From: Ruegeria lacuscaerulensis
GTDB lineage: Bacteria; Pseudomonadota; Alphaproteobacteria; Rhodobacterales; Rhodobacteraceae
DNA: 53,986 bases
Direction: 5' to 3'
NCBI RefSeq assembly: GCF_013031245.1
Contig: NZ_WPZL01000027.1
Span: forward strand, 1-53,986
The first letter of the stretch is position 1, and each line of letters starts with the position of its first letter. A model generated the notes under the pieces. It had not been told where the DNA came from. It saw only the letters and a program-made list of their open reading frames with translations, and did no database searches. Shown here piece after piece: positions 16,876 through 25,376 of this stretch. The translations under genes were made by a program, and so were the position numbers.

Positions 16876-18348
16876 ATGTCTGCGAATGAAGACAACATAC
16901 GGCAGCCCGGCTTGGTGCTGGCGCTTGTGCCGATAGTGCTAACCCTGTGTGTGCTTGGGCTGCAGCTGTTCTATTTCGGCGACTTTACCCCGCACATCCC
17001 GCTGGCGTTCGGGATCGCGATCACTGGTATCGTTGGCCTTATGTTGGGTCACAAATGGCCCAGCATCGAAGAAGGCGTGTTCCACGTCATCAATATCTCG
17101 CTGCCGTCGGTCTCGATACTGATCACTGTTGGCATGATCATCGGTGTGTGGATCGCAAGCGGTACTGTCCCAACGCTGATCTATTATGGTCTCAAGATAT
17201 TGTCGCCTGAGCTTTTCCTTGCTGCGGGAATGGTCCTTTGCTCCATTGTCTCTGTGTCATTGGGCACCTCGTGGGGAACGACTGGCACGGTCGGCCTGGC
17301 CCTGATGGGGATCGGTGCCGGGTTCGGTATTCCAATGTATTGGACGGCGGGGGCGGTGGTCTCAGGCGCATTCTTTGGAGACAAGATCTCGCCTTTGTCG
17401 GACACGACAAACCTGGCCCCAGCGGTGACAGGGACCAATCTGTTCGATCACATTCGAAATATGCTTCCAACGACAGTTCCTTCGATGCTGATTGCGCTGG
17501 TGATTTACTTTGTCGTCGGATTCACCCTGATCGACACGTCTCAGGTTTCTTTTGACCGCATTCACGCAATCACAACGGCGCTGGACGACGCGTTCTGGAT
17601 TTCCCCAATCATGCTGTTTCCCGCTGTTCTGGTCATCGTGCTGGCAGTTATGAAGCAACCTCCGATCCCGTCACTGTTTGCCGGGGCCGTCGCGGGCGGC
17701 ATCATGGCTATCTTCTGCCAGGGGGCCGGATTACATGAGACGTTCACCTTCGCCAACAGCGGCTACTCGATCGATACCGGGGTTCCGGAGATCGACCCCC
17801 TGCTGAACCGCGGAGGCATTCAATCGATGATGTGGACGATCTCACTGGTGCTGCTGGCCCTGGGTTTCGGCGGAGCGCTTGAACGCGTGGGCTGCCTTCA
17901 GGCAATCATCAAAGTTGTCATCTCGAAGGTGAAGACATTTGCCGGCATTCAGACCTCGGCCATTCTGACATCTGTCGCCACCAATACCGTTGCAGGTGAC
18001 CCTTACCTGTCGATTGCGCTGCCGGGCCGGATGTACGCGCCCGTCTATCGCGCGATGGGCTATTCCCCGCTGAACCTGTCCCGGGCAGTCGAGGAGGGCG
18101 GAACACTGGTGTCCCCTCTGATCCCCTGGAATGCCGGTGGTGCGTTCGTAATCACTGCACTTGGCTTGGGTATCGCGGACGGGAACTTCGAAAACCTGCT
18201 GTATATTCCGCTCGCATTTGCTTGCTGGCTGTCACCTGTCATCGGTATCATCTATGCCATGACAGGGCTCTTCTCACCAAAAGCGAGCGAAGAAGAGATC
18301 CGCTCCTGGGAGGAAAGCGGTGAGCCTGTTGCGCAGATGAGCGCCTGA
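16876..18348 (+). CDS. nhaC: Na+/H+ antiporter, NhaC family
   Basis: About 490 aa with some eleven to twelve membrane segments. The NhaC-type features are GTSWGTTGTVGLALMGIG, GAFFGDKISPLSDTTNLAP and NTVAGDPYLSIALPGRMY. ATG 16876 follows an AAGGAGGAG ribosome site. The family exchanges sodium or other cations for protons, and some members exchange organic substrates such as malate and lactate, so in this context an organic cation or acid antiporter is possible. A hairpin separates it from the GlxA-like regulator downstream, which may control it. Confidence 0.9.
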   Translation: MSANEDNIRQPGLVLALVPIVLTLCVLGLQLFYFGDFTPHIPLAFGIAITGIVGLMLGHKWPSIEEGVFHVINISLPSVSILITVGMIIGVWIASGTVPTLIYYGLKILSPELFLAAGMVLCSIVSVSLGTSWGTTGTVGLALMGIGAGFGIPMYWTAGAVVSGAFFGDKISPLSDTTNLAPAVTGTNLFDHIRNMLPTTVPSMLIALVIYFVVGFTLIDTSQVSFDRIHAITTALDDAFWISPIMLFPAVLVIVLAVMKQPPIPSLFAGAVAGGIMAIFCQGAGLHETFTFANSGYSIDTGVPEIDPLLNRGGIQSMMWTISLVLLALGFGGALERVGCLQAIIKVVISKVKTFAGIQTSAILTSVATNTVAGDPYLSIALPGRMYAPVYRAMGYSPLNLSRAVEEGGTLVSPLIPWNAGGAFVITALGLGIADGNFENLLYIPLAFACWLSPVIGIIYAMTGLFSPKASEEEIRSWEESGEPVAQMSA

Positions 18349-18355
18349 CCGTTCT

Positions 18356-18383
18356 GCACCAACACCATAAGGGGTGTTGGTGC
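18356..18383 (+). terminator. Hairpin after nhaC
   Basis: An 11-bp perfect stem GCACCAACACC/GGTGTTGGTGC with a 6-nt loop, followed by TCTTTA. It is a strong stem but has a weak T tract. It probably ends or attenuates transcription between nhaC and the GlxA-like gene. Confidence 0.65.
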
Positions 18384-18420
18384 TCTTTATCCGCCTTGGT
18401 CGAAACTGGGAGGAGAGAAT

Positions 18421-19437
18421 ATGAACCCTAGAAATTTTGTCCCTAAAGGCGCGGCCAGCTATCGCGTTGTCTACAACGGGCCAGCTAAGGAGATCTATTT
18501 CCTGTTGCTCCCAAAGCTGACCATGCTGGCCTTTAGCGCTGCGGTGGAACCTCTGAGGATCGCCAATCAGGTTACAAACAAGGAGCTGTACAAGTGGTTT
18601 CTGATCACCGAGGACGGGAACCCGGTCACCTGTTCGAATGGGATTGAGATTACGCCTGATTTCGCTTTGCAAAATCTGCCGCGATCATCGCGCCTGTTCG
18701 TTTGTTCAGGTATTGAACCAGCCGAAAGTACAAACCCTAAAGTCCTGTCGTGGATCAGCCGACAGAGAACCTTTGGCTGTGATCTGGGTGGTATTTGCAC
18801 GGGCGCTTTTGCCCTTGCGAAAGCCGGGGTTCTGTCAGGAAAAAGGTTCACTTTGCATTGGGAAAACCACCCGGCATTCGTCGAACATTTTGTTGATTTG
18901 GAGCCATCGGCAAACCTGTATGAGATCGACAACGAACTTATGACATGTGGTGGTGGCAATGCCGCAACTGACATGATGCTGGACATGATCGAATCCGACT
19001 TCGGAAACGACCTGGCGGTCATCGTATCGGACATGTGCATCCACTTTCGGTCCAACAATAGCAAAACGCTTCAGAAATCAGCCTTCTCGGTGGCCTTGGG
19101 CAGTCGCAACCAATATCTGATCAATGCCATGCAGATCATGCATGAAAACCTGGAAGAGCCGTTGGATATCTCTGAAATAGCAGAAGCCGTACAGATATCT
19201 CGTCGTCAGCTGGAGCGTCTTTTCCAAAAGTATGTCGAGATTTCACCTGTGCAGTTCTACATCGAACTGCGCGTCGCGAGGGCTTACGCATTGCTCAGCG
19301 AAACCGAGATGACGGTTGCCGAAATCGCGGCAGCCACAGGCTTTAGCAGCGCTACCCAACTTACTGTGAGATTCAAAAAACGCTACGGCGGGGCGCCAAC
19401 TTCGTTCAGACGGGGGTGGTCTGAAAAACGTGAGTAA
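18421..19437 (+). CDS. GlxA-family regulator (DJ-1/PfpI-like sensor plus AraC HTH)
   Basis: A 338 aa two-domain regulator. Residues about 20-200 resemble class I glutamine amidotransferase (DJ-1/PfpI) folds, with the elbow GGICTGAFALAKAGVLSG. Residues about 235-330 hold two AraC helix-turn-helix motifs (LDISEIAEAVQISRRQLERL and MTVAEIAAATGFSSATQLTV). Characterised relatives (GbdR, SouR, CdhR) sense glycine betaine, sarcosine or carnitine (family knowledge). That suits the sox genes in this window, though they lie 18 kb away. The ribosome site GGAGGAG precedes ATG 18421. Confidence 0.93.
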   Translation: MNPRNFVPKGAASYRVVYNGPAKEIYFLLLPKLTMLAFSAAVEPLRIANQVTNKELYKWFLITEDGNPVTCSNGIEITPDFALQNLPRSSRLFVCSGIEPAESTNPKVLSWISRQRTFGCDLGGICTGAFALAKAGVLSGKRFTLHWENHPAFVEHFVDLEPSANLYEIDNELMTCGGGNAATDMMLDMIESDFGNDLAVIVSDMCIHFRSNNSKTLQKSAFSVALGSRNQYLINAMQIMHENLEEPLDISEIAEAVQISRRQLERLFQKYVEISPVQFYIELRVARAYALLSETEMTVAEIAAATGFSSATQLTVRFKKRYGGAPTSFRRGWSEKRE

Positions 19438-19661
19438 CTTGCGACTGACAAGGGTCAGAAATTGCGACTTCTGAACTATTGAAATAAATTCGCAGGAGCT
19501 AACCAAAGTCCGTTTTGACAACCTTGCACCTTCGGTATGGCAATTGCCCGCCAAATACCTGTCAGACATCTCATAACCGCAAACAATCTGGGTCAGGCCC
19601 TGTTTGTTTCTTGTAACGGGTGTACTTCACGGTGTGCACAAGACCCTAAACGCCTGAGTTC

Positions 19662-19985
19662 CTAGCCTTGTGTGTCGGGGGTGTGCACTGACAAACCTTC
19701 GAGTGCGGCAGTGACCCTGACCTGACAGGACAGGCGCGAGCGGTGGTCGGTGGGCGCGGCCGCGAAATCCAGCATATCGGCCTCGTTCGGGTCCTGCGCG
19801 CCCACCCTGTCCACCCAGGCGTCGTCGATATAGACATGGCAGGTGGCGCAAGCACAGGCGCCGCCGCAATCTGCGGCTATAGCATCGATCCCCGCATCCC
19901 GGGCGCCCTCCATAAGCGACCGGCCCTCGGCAACTTCGATATCCCGAGACGTTCCGGTGTGATCGGTAAAAGTGATTTTGGGCAT
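19662..19985 (-). CDS. 2Fe-2S ferredoxin, adrenodoxin type
   Basis: A 107 aa soluble ferredoxin. The cluster ligands are Cys40, Cys46, Cys49 and Cys87, in the C-x5-C-x2-C then distal Cys pattern (ADCGGACACATCHVY, LSCQV). Such ferredoxins feed electrons to oxygenases and P450s. It is the last gene of the minus-strand Rieske oxygenase operon, 15 bp after the amidase gene, and is the natural electron donor for the oxygenase at 23.7 kb. No reductase is encoded in the operon, so one must be borrowed from elsewhere. Confidence 0.93.
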   Translation of the reverse strand: MPKITFTDHTGTSRDIEVAEGRSLMEGARDAGIDAIAADCGGACACATCHVYIDDAWVDRVGAQDPNEADMLDFAAAPTDHRSRLSCQVRVTAALEGLSVHTPDTQG

Positions 19986-20000
19986 TGCGAAGTCCTAATG

Positions 20001-21290
20001 TCAGTTGGAGTGTTTGAGGGTATCCTGCACCCATTGTGCGGTATCGAGCAGCCGGGCATCGGCGCCGCGCGGCGCGATCAGTTGAATGCCCAGCGGCAGG
20101 CCATTCGGAGCTTTGCCAAAGGGAATGGCGAAGGACGGCACCTGCAACAGGTTCCACATGCGTGAAAACAGCGGATCGCCAGTAGCTTCCAAACCTGCGG
20201 GGGCCGGTCCGGGCGCTGAAGGCACCAGCAAGGCGTCGGTATCCTCAAACAGTTGATCCAGAATGGCATTCGCTCGGTCGCGTACGGCCAGCGCCTGTTG
20301 GTATTCGCCCTCGCTAACCTGCTGGCCGGCTTCAATCAGGGCGTGGAACTGGGGGCTGATGGCAGGGACGCCAAGATCGAATTCTTGGTGGCGCAGGCAT
20401 GCGGCCTCGTAGCTCATGACCGTGTTATGGGCTGCCGTTAGTTCGGTAAAGACCGGTGGATGGGCCATCTCGCCAGCCTCAGCCCCGGCGTCGGCGATTG
20501 CGGACAGTGCACGGGAGCAGGCGTCGCGCATTTCAATCGAGCCATCCATCCAGTGCGGCCCGCGCATCAGGCTGATGCGCGGCAGGTTGTCTTCGAAACA
20601 GGGCACTGATGGTGGATCGACCCCACGCAGGACCGCATCCGTCAGCGCCAGATCGGCCGGATCGCGTGCCAGTACACCCAGCGTGTCCAGGCTGTGCGAC
20701 AGGCCCATGACACCCTCCAGCGGATAGCTGTTGATGGTGGGGCGAAAGCCGCAGACGCCGCAATAGGCCGCAGGCCGGATCAGCGAGGCCGCCGTTTGTG
20801 AGCCAAAGGCCAGAGGCACCATGAAATCTGCCACCGCCGCGGCGGAACCCGATGAGGACCCGCCCGGCGTATGCGCCGGGTTATGCGGATTGGCGGTCTT
20901 GCCGGGGCGGAAATAGGCGAATTCGGTGGTCACCGTCTTGCCAACGGGTATCGCGCCCGCGTTCAGAAACGCCTGCACACAGATGGCGGTCCGATCCGGC
21001 TGACGATCCCGGTACAGATCGCTACCCCAGCCGGTCGGCATGTCATCGGTGTCGATAATGTCCTTGATGGCAAAAGGCACGCCATGAAGCGGGCCGCCGA
21101 TGGGGAGAGTGTCGGCGATCCGGGCTCGCTCCATGGCGCGGTCCGCATCCAGATGCTGAAAGGCCCCGACAATGGGTTCCCTCAGCGCGATGCGATCCAG
21201 ATGCGCCTGCATGACCTCGGATGGTTTGGCCTCGCCCGCCCGGATCAGACCGGCAAGTTCGGTGACGCTGCGATGGTTCAGATCGCTCAT
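20001..21290 (-). CDS. Amidase-signature (AS) family amidohydrolase
   Basis: A 429 aa enzyme of the amidase signature family. The Ser-cisSer-Lys triad is visible: Lys76 in PFAIKDIID, the Gly/Ser-rich loop GGSSSGS at 143-149 and the nucleophile Ser169 in TAASLIRPAAYCG. The usual Gly-Gly before the nucleophile is Ala-Ala here. It would hydrolyse an amide, ureido or carbamoyl-type bond. Its ATG overlaps the DUF1116 stop (ATGA), so the two are translationally coupled and probably act in sequence. The short length (no C-terminal extension) is closer to small-molecule amidases than to GatA. Confidence 0.92.
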   Translation of the reverse strand: MSDLNHRSVTELAGLIRAGEAKPSEVMQAHLDRIALREPIVGAFQHLDADRAMERARIADTLPIGGPLHGVPFAIKDIIDTDDMPTGWGSDLYRDRQPDRTAICVQAFLNAGAIPVGKTVTTEFAYFRPGKTANPHNPAHTPGGSSSGSAAAVADFMVPLAFGSQTAASLIRPAAYCGVCGFRPTINSYPLEGVMGLSHSLDTLGVLARDPADLALTDAVLRGVDPPSVPCFEDNLPRISLMRGPHWMDGSIEMRDACSRALSAIADAGAEAGEMAHPPVFTELTAAHNTVMSYEAACLRHQEFDLGVPAISPQFHALIEAGQQVSEGEYQQALAVRDRANAILDQLFEDTDALLVPSAPGPAPAGLEATGDPLFSRMWNLLQVPSFAIPFGKAPNGLPLGIQLIAPRGADARLLDTAQWVQDTLKHSN

Positions 21291-22480
21291 GCATCCAACG
21301 CTTTCATGGCCGCGGCGAACGGGGTAACGGGCATATCGTAGATGCCGCCGCCCAGCCTGCCTGCTTCGCCCAGACGGTCCAGAATGCCCAGACCGATCAC
21401 CGGACCCGATCCCTGCGCCACCGCACCGCGCGCCGTCGAGCCCAATCGGATGTCAAGCGCGCGGAAATAGGGGTGTGCGCCAACCGACAGGCCCGATGCG
21501 CGCGCCTCGGCATTGTCGGGCAAAAATGCGCCCACACTCTTTTTCTGCTCGGGGCTATGCTCAATCGCCATAGCACCCAGACCGAAGGCTTCGACAACCG
21601 CGCTGTCGCCGATGGCGCCCAGAGCGCGATCTTCGGGCAGATCGACATCGAAATTGCCTCGCGGCGGGCTGGCAGGGGTAGTGAACCACTTTCCGGGCAG
21701 GCCGGCGATCTGAATGCCAACCTCGCGCCCGTTGCCGCCCGCTGCGGTGACAAAGCTCGACCCTTCGACCCCTTCGGCCAGCTTCATCATGATTTTGGTC
21801 GCTGCCATCCACAGGTTGAGGAACAGGGATGGCGAAGTCGCCATGAACTCCAGCGCGTTGTCGTCGCTGATGCCGTTGGGCGTCCGGTCCTTCAACTCTT
21901 CGACCAGTGCTTGTGTGGCAACCGGGGTACGCCCGTGACAGTCATCACCGCCCACCAGACCGACAACCGCCAGCGGCACCAATGCGATACCTTCGGCAAT
22001 GCCGCCCTGCAACACGTCCAGAAAGCGGGTGTTGAGCCAGCGGATATGCTCCAGCACCGCCTCAGACCGCAGCCCCAGCCGCATCGCAGGGCGCGACCCG
22101 GCATTGATCGGAGTGAATATCCGCGTCTGCCCGCGCCACGCGTCATAAATCGTGTGCAAAGGCATGTTGGCCGAGACCACAGCAGCCAGAGGCGTGACCA
22201 CATCGTGATCCTGCGCCGGTTGCAGCACGATCTCGCCGGACAAGATCATCGCCTCAGCCTGATCGAAGTCGCGCGCCAGGCCTTCCCAAACAGCGGCCAC
22301 ACAGGCCGAGTTCAGGATCGGGGCGGTGATCTGATCCGGCGCGGCAAAGGCAGGGCCTGCGTGCAGCAGAACGTTATCCGGCAGGTTCACCGCGTCGGCG
22401 GCGGTGTTGAAACGGTTCCAGACCGGTTGCGTCACCATCGCCCTGTCAAATGCCAGTTGATCGGCTTGATGCAGGCTCAT
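21287..22480 (-). CDS. DUF1116 protein (AllG/YahG-like)
   Basis: A 397 aa cytoplasmic protein recognised by the DUF1116 patterns LLHAGP, ILNSACVAAVWEGLA, GGDDCHGRTPVAT, SSFVTAAGGNGREVGIQ and GDSAVVEAFGLGAMA. In E. coli a DUF1116 protein (AllG) is one of three subunits of oxamate carbamoyltransferase, with AllF and AllH (established). Neither of those partners is seen here. Instead the gene is overlapped on one side by an amidase and on the other by a pair of unrecognised paralogous genes. A carbamoyl or ureido transfer role in a ring-degradation pathway is a reasonable inference. Confidence 0.85.
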   Translation of the reverse strand: MSLHQADQLAFDRAMVTQPVWNRFNTAADAVNLPDNVLLHAGPAFAAPDQITAPILNSACVAAVWEGLARDFDQAEAMILSGEIVLQPAQDHDVVTPLAAVVSANMPLHTIYDAWRGQTRIFTPINAGSRPAMRLGLRSEAVLEHIRWLNTRFLDVLQGGIAEGIALVPLAVVGLVGGDDCHGRTPVATQALVEELKDRTPNGISDDNALEFMATSPSLFLNLWMAATKIMMKLAEGVEGSSFVTAAGGNGREVGIQIAGLPGKWFTTPASPPRGNFDVDLPEDRALGAIGDSAVVEAFGLGAMAIEHSPEQKKSVGAFLPDNAEARASGLSVGAHPYFRALDIRLGSTARGAVAQGSGPVIGLGILDRLGEAGRLGGGIYDMPVTPFAAAMKALDA

Positions 22481-23103
22481 GACACCTCCGGCGGGATGAT
22501 CCAGGTTTCCGAGAAGTAAAGAAAGGCGCTGGTGGTTTCGTACCCGGCCTGCACTCTTGTCCCCAGCTTTCCGGGCAGGGGGCGGCCGTTGACGATGATC
22601 TGCGCCGCATGCGCGGGCACCAGCAGCGAGAACATGTTTTGCTCACCCGAGGCCACCTCGTGCGGCGAAAGCTCCAACGCACGGGGTTTCTCCAGATCTT
22701 CCCAAACCAGTTCCACGGTCAGGCCGGGACCCGCGATGGTTTCCGTGTAGCGATGGCTCATCGGATCGCCGCCCGCCCGAACCGCCTGCGCGCCGACCTC
22801 GGGCAAACTCGCATAGGCGGGCGCATTGGCAAAAGCGGCCAGCTTGCTGATGAAGTTTTCCCTCAGAAACGCCGTGACGTCGGGATTATCGGACAGGATG
22901 ACATTGGGGGCATCGGCTGTGCCCTCAACCGTACCGGGCGAGCCCAGCAGCAACAGGACCTGCCCCTGACCCACAGGGGACCAGGCCACGCGGAAAAACA
23001 GCGCCATGGCCGAAAACTCGCCATTCTCGTCGCACAGCAGAATGCCGGGGTTTTCGCCGGTCCAGTCGACGGCGCCCGGCGTGATTGGTTCGTTCAGGGG
23101 CAT
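22477..23103 (-). CDS. Unrecognised protein B, paralogue of the upstream gene
   Basis: About 208 aa, soluble, no signal peptide, family not recognised. It starts at ATG 23103, overlapping the stop of protein A (ATGA), and its own stop overlaps the DUF1116 start. It shares with protein A an N-terminal VDW-GENPGI motif, an ALFFRV-SP-G-G block, a YTETIAGPGLTVE block and a C-terminal VNGRPLPGK plus AFLYFSETW segment. It therefore comes from a tandem duplication, and the two probably form a heteromer. I know no function. Placement between a Rieske oxygenase and a DUF1116 gene suggests a subunit or an enzyme of the same pathway. Confidence 0.8.
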   Translation of the reverse strand: MPLNEPITPGAVDWTGENPGILLCDENGEFSAMALFFRVAWSPVGQGQVLLLLGSPGTVEGTADAPNVILSDNPDVTAFLRENFISKLAAFANAPAYASLPEVGAQAVRAGGDPMSHRYTETIAGPGLTVELVWEDLEKPRALELSPHEVASGEQNMFSLLVPAHAAQIIVNGRPLPGKLGTRVQAGYETTSAFLYFSETWIIPPEVS

Positions 23104-23735
23104 CAGACGTCCTCCCGCAGGGTGACCCATGTTTCGGAAAAGGCCAGAAAGGCGGTGCTCATGGTTCGGCCAAAAAATTGGCGATCCGCCACCTGACCGG
23201 GCAACGCGGTTCCGTTGACCCTGACCTGCGCCGCCCTGGCTTCGAGGAACACCGAATACATCTCGTGTTCCTTGGTGGCCGAATTTTCCTTGGTGACTTC
23301 AACCGGCAGGGGCGGGCCCATGTTCTGCCAGATCATCTCGAGCGTCACCCCCGATCCGCGCAGGGTTTCGGAATAGCGTGTTTTCAGATCGCCGGGGCGC
23401 TTTTCCACGCTGTCGCAATCCAACCAGGTCATCGCAGCCAGACCCGCCTTGCCGATGAACGTCGGCATCTTGGTCACCCAGCCGTCGACGATCCAGCGCA
23501 TCATGCGCTGGTTGTCAGTCATGATCAGGTTGGGCACATGCGGCCAGCCGCGCGCCTCGTCCGGGGCGCCCAGCACGATGGCCGCGTGGCCGCGCCCATA
23601 TGGTGATAAAACCACGCGGAAAAACAGTGCCAGAGTATCGTAGTGGTCCTGACCCGGGTTCTGTTTCAGGTAGATACCCGGGTTCTCCCCAGACCAGTCG
23701 ACCCGGCCGGGGTTGTGGGGGATGCGTGTGCTCAT
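23103..23735 (-). CDS. Unrecognised protein A, paralogue of the downstream gene
   Basis: A 210 aa soluble protein, family not recognised. Shared blocks with protein B are RVDWSGENPGIYL, LALFFRVVLSPYGRG, PNLIMTDNQ, RYSETLRGSGVTLE and VNGTALPGQ followed by AFLAFSETWV. It has a beta-rich appearance and few charged helices. The ATG overlaps the Rieske oxygenase stop (23732-23735), so oxygenase, A and B are translated together. Possible roles are oxygenase accessory subunits or a substrate-carrier or isomerase; sequence alone does not decide. Confidence 0.8.
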   Translation of the reverse strand: MSTRIPHNPGRVDWSGENPGIYLKQNPGQDHYDTLALFFRVVLSPYGRGHAAIVLGAPDEARGWPHVPNLIMTDNQRMMRWIVDGWVTKMPTFIGKAGLAAMTWLDCDSVEKRPGDLKTRYSETLRGSGVTLEMIWQNMGPPLPVEVTKENSATKEHEMYSVFLEARAAQVRVNGTALPGQVADRQFFGRTMSTAFLAFSETWVTLREDV

Positions 23736-25117
23736 ACCCAGCTTGCCTCGTATTCCTTAAGCGCGGTTTCGATGAAATCACGCCGTTCCTGGCCTTGCAG
23801 GTGATCGCCGGATTTGAGGATCTCGGCCACCTTGAACGACACCTCCTTTTGCAGGGCGCCGTCATCGCGGCCTTCCTGCAGCGGGATTTTCAGAACTGTA
23901 TCGCCGGCATAAGTCGGAATGACCTTGCCTTGGAAATTATCTGTAGGCTGCGTTGGGCTTTCACCCTTTTGCAGGGCGCGTACCGCGTTGCGCAGCATCC
24001 GGCGCGCCTTGGCCACGCCGCGGTCGGTGAAGGACAGGTTCTCGCGGGCATGTATGTTGATCGGTCCCTGGCTGACCCAGGCATCGTAATCGCCCGGATC
24101 GCGCTGGCGCATCTCGTAGGGGCGATCAGGCCCCTGACCGTAGAAATCGGTTTTGCCAAAACCCACCTCGTCACGGTTGGTCATGCCGCGCGGGTCGTCG
24201 TTGAAGCTCGGGTCGCGGAAGTGACGCCATGCGATGACCATGGTGTTGGTGTCATCTATCGGCGTGATCCAGCGGGTCAGCCCACCCCGGCCAAAATAAC
24301 GCGACCGATCCGGGATCGGGAAGTGCCCGCCATTCTGGGTGAACGAGGGCAGCATGTGATCATGCACCCGGACCCAGATGAAATCGCCGTCCCGGCGCAC
24401 ATTGGTGTAAAAGTCGCCGGTCTGACTGTCGTGAAACTCGATCATCGGCATATGGGCGAAGGCTTCGTGAAACTGTACCCGCGCTGCCTTGGTGTGCAGA
24501 TAGACTACATGGAACGGGTCCCAGGCGTTTTCCATCACCTGCAACCAGTTGCAGGGCGATTTGATCAGGTAGGGCACCAGTTCATCCCCGGTGTCATCGA
24601 AGGTGTCCATCACCGGGAAGGGCGGCATGACGTCTTTCGGCCCCAGATAGGCAAAGGCCAGCCCCTTATATTCAATAACCGGATAGGCGCCCAAACAGGC
24701 CTTTTTCTTGACCTGAGACGCGGGCGGTTCGCACGGCGTTTCCAGAACCGTGCCGTCCAGCCCGTATTTCCAACCATGGTACGAGCAGCGGATACCGCCC
24801 TCTTCGATGATGCCGAATTCGAGGCTCATGTTGCGGTGACAACAGTGCAGATGCGTACAGCCCAGCTTACCTTCCTTCTTTTCACGGAACAGGATCAGAT
24901 CCTCGCCCAGAATGCGGATGCGATAGGGCAGATCACCGATCTGATCAGTCATCGCCACCGGCATCCAGAACCGGCGCAGATACTCACCACAAGGCGTGCC
25001 GGGACCAACCTCGGTCAGTTCCGGATCGTATCCTTGCGACCATACCGATTGCTGATCGTGACCGCGAAAATTTCCCTGGGGAATTGCAAACGGGTCCGTG
25101 TCAACTGGCTTGTTCAT
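23732..25117 (-). CDS. Rieske non-heme iron oxygenase, catalytic subunit
   Basis: A 461 aa oxygenase alpha-type subunit. The Rieske ligands are Cys92/His94 in HLHCCHRNMS (Cys replaces the usual Pro between them) and Cys111/His114 in IRCSYHGWKYG. The mononuclear iron site is ENAWDPFHVVYLH, with His203 and His208. The C-terminal domain is long (to 461), as in phenoxybenzoate-dioxygenase-like or amine/heterocycle oxygenases rather than VanA. It heads a tight operon with proteins A and B, DUF1116, amidase and ferredoxin, and is the likely first ring-attacking enzyme. No beta subunit or reductase is present. Confidence 0.93.
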   Translation of the reverse strand: MNKPVDTDPFAIPQGNFRGHDQQSVWSQGYDPELTEVGPGTPCGEYLRRFWMPVAMTDQIGDLPYRIRILGEDLILFREKKEGKLGCTHLHCCHRNMSLEFGIIEEGGIRCSYHGWKYGLDGTVLETPCEPPASQVKKKACLGAYPVIEYKGLAFAYLGPKDVMPPFPVMDTFDDTGDELVPYLIKSPCNWLQVMENAWDPFHVVYLHTKAARVQFHEAFAHMPMIEFHDSQTGDFYTNVRRDGDFIWVRVHDHMLPSFTQNGGHFPIPDRSRYFGRGGLTRWITPIDDTNTMVIAWRHFRDPSFNDDPRGMTNRDEVGFGKTDFYGQGPDRPYEMRQRDPGDYDAWVSQGPINIHARENLSFTDRGVAKARRMLRNAVRALQKGESPTQPTDNFQGKVIPTYAGDTVLKIPLQEGRDDGALQKEVSFKVAEILKSGDHLQGQERRDFIETALKEYEASWV

Positions 25118-25187
25118 CTTAGTCCTCCCTACGTCTTAAAACTCATGCGCGCTTCTGGCGTGTTGGTGGCAGTGTCAGCGCCCGGCC

Positions 25188-25376
25188 TCATTCCGGCAAC
25201 GCGGCAGAGGTAGCCTGCACGTGTTGAACACTATGAGCATCATCGCCCATCTTGATCGCGCGATCAGGTAGACGACTGGAAACCCAGGACCTGAGGAACA
25301 CGCCCTGCGACGCAGCCACCAGTGAAATGCTGATTGCAATTGGTGGAACAGGCAGAATCCACCAGTTCTTGAACAT
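25188..25376 (-). CDS. Small single-span membrane protein, operon leader
   Basis: A 62 aa ORF, MFKNWWILPVPPIAISISLV and onward, with one predicted membrane helix (about residues 6-25) and a polar tail ending in AALPE. It is supported by an exceptionally strong ribosome site (GGGGAGGGAAG just before ATG 25376) and by its place 70 bp upstream of the Rieske oxygenase gene on the same strand, downstream of a good promoter. I do not recognise the family. It may help assemble or anchor a membrane complex, or be a non-functional leader peptide. Confidence 0.5.
   Translation of the reverse strand: MFKNWWILPVPPIAISISLVAASQGVFLRSWVSSRLPDRAIKMGDDAHSVQHVQATSAALPE

Noticed and set aside
21473..22519. 348-codon plus-strand frame
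   Set aside because: Antisense to the DUF1116 gene, which has clear family motifs.
23600..25213. 537-codon plus-strand open frame
   Set aside because: Fully antisense to the Rieske oxygenase and protein A, whose motifs are intact; composition (Arg/His/Gly rich) is typical of a shadow frame.
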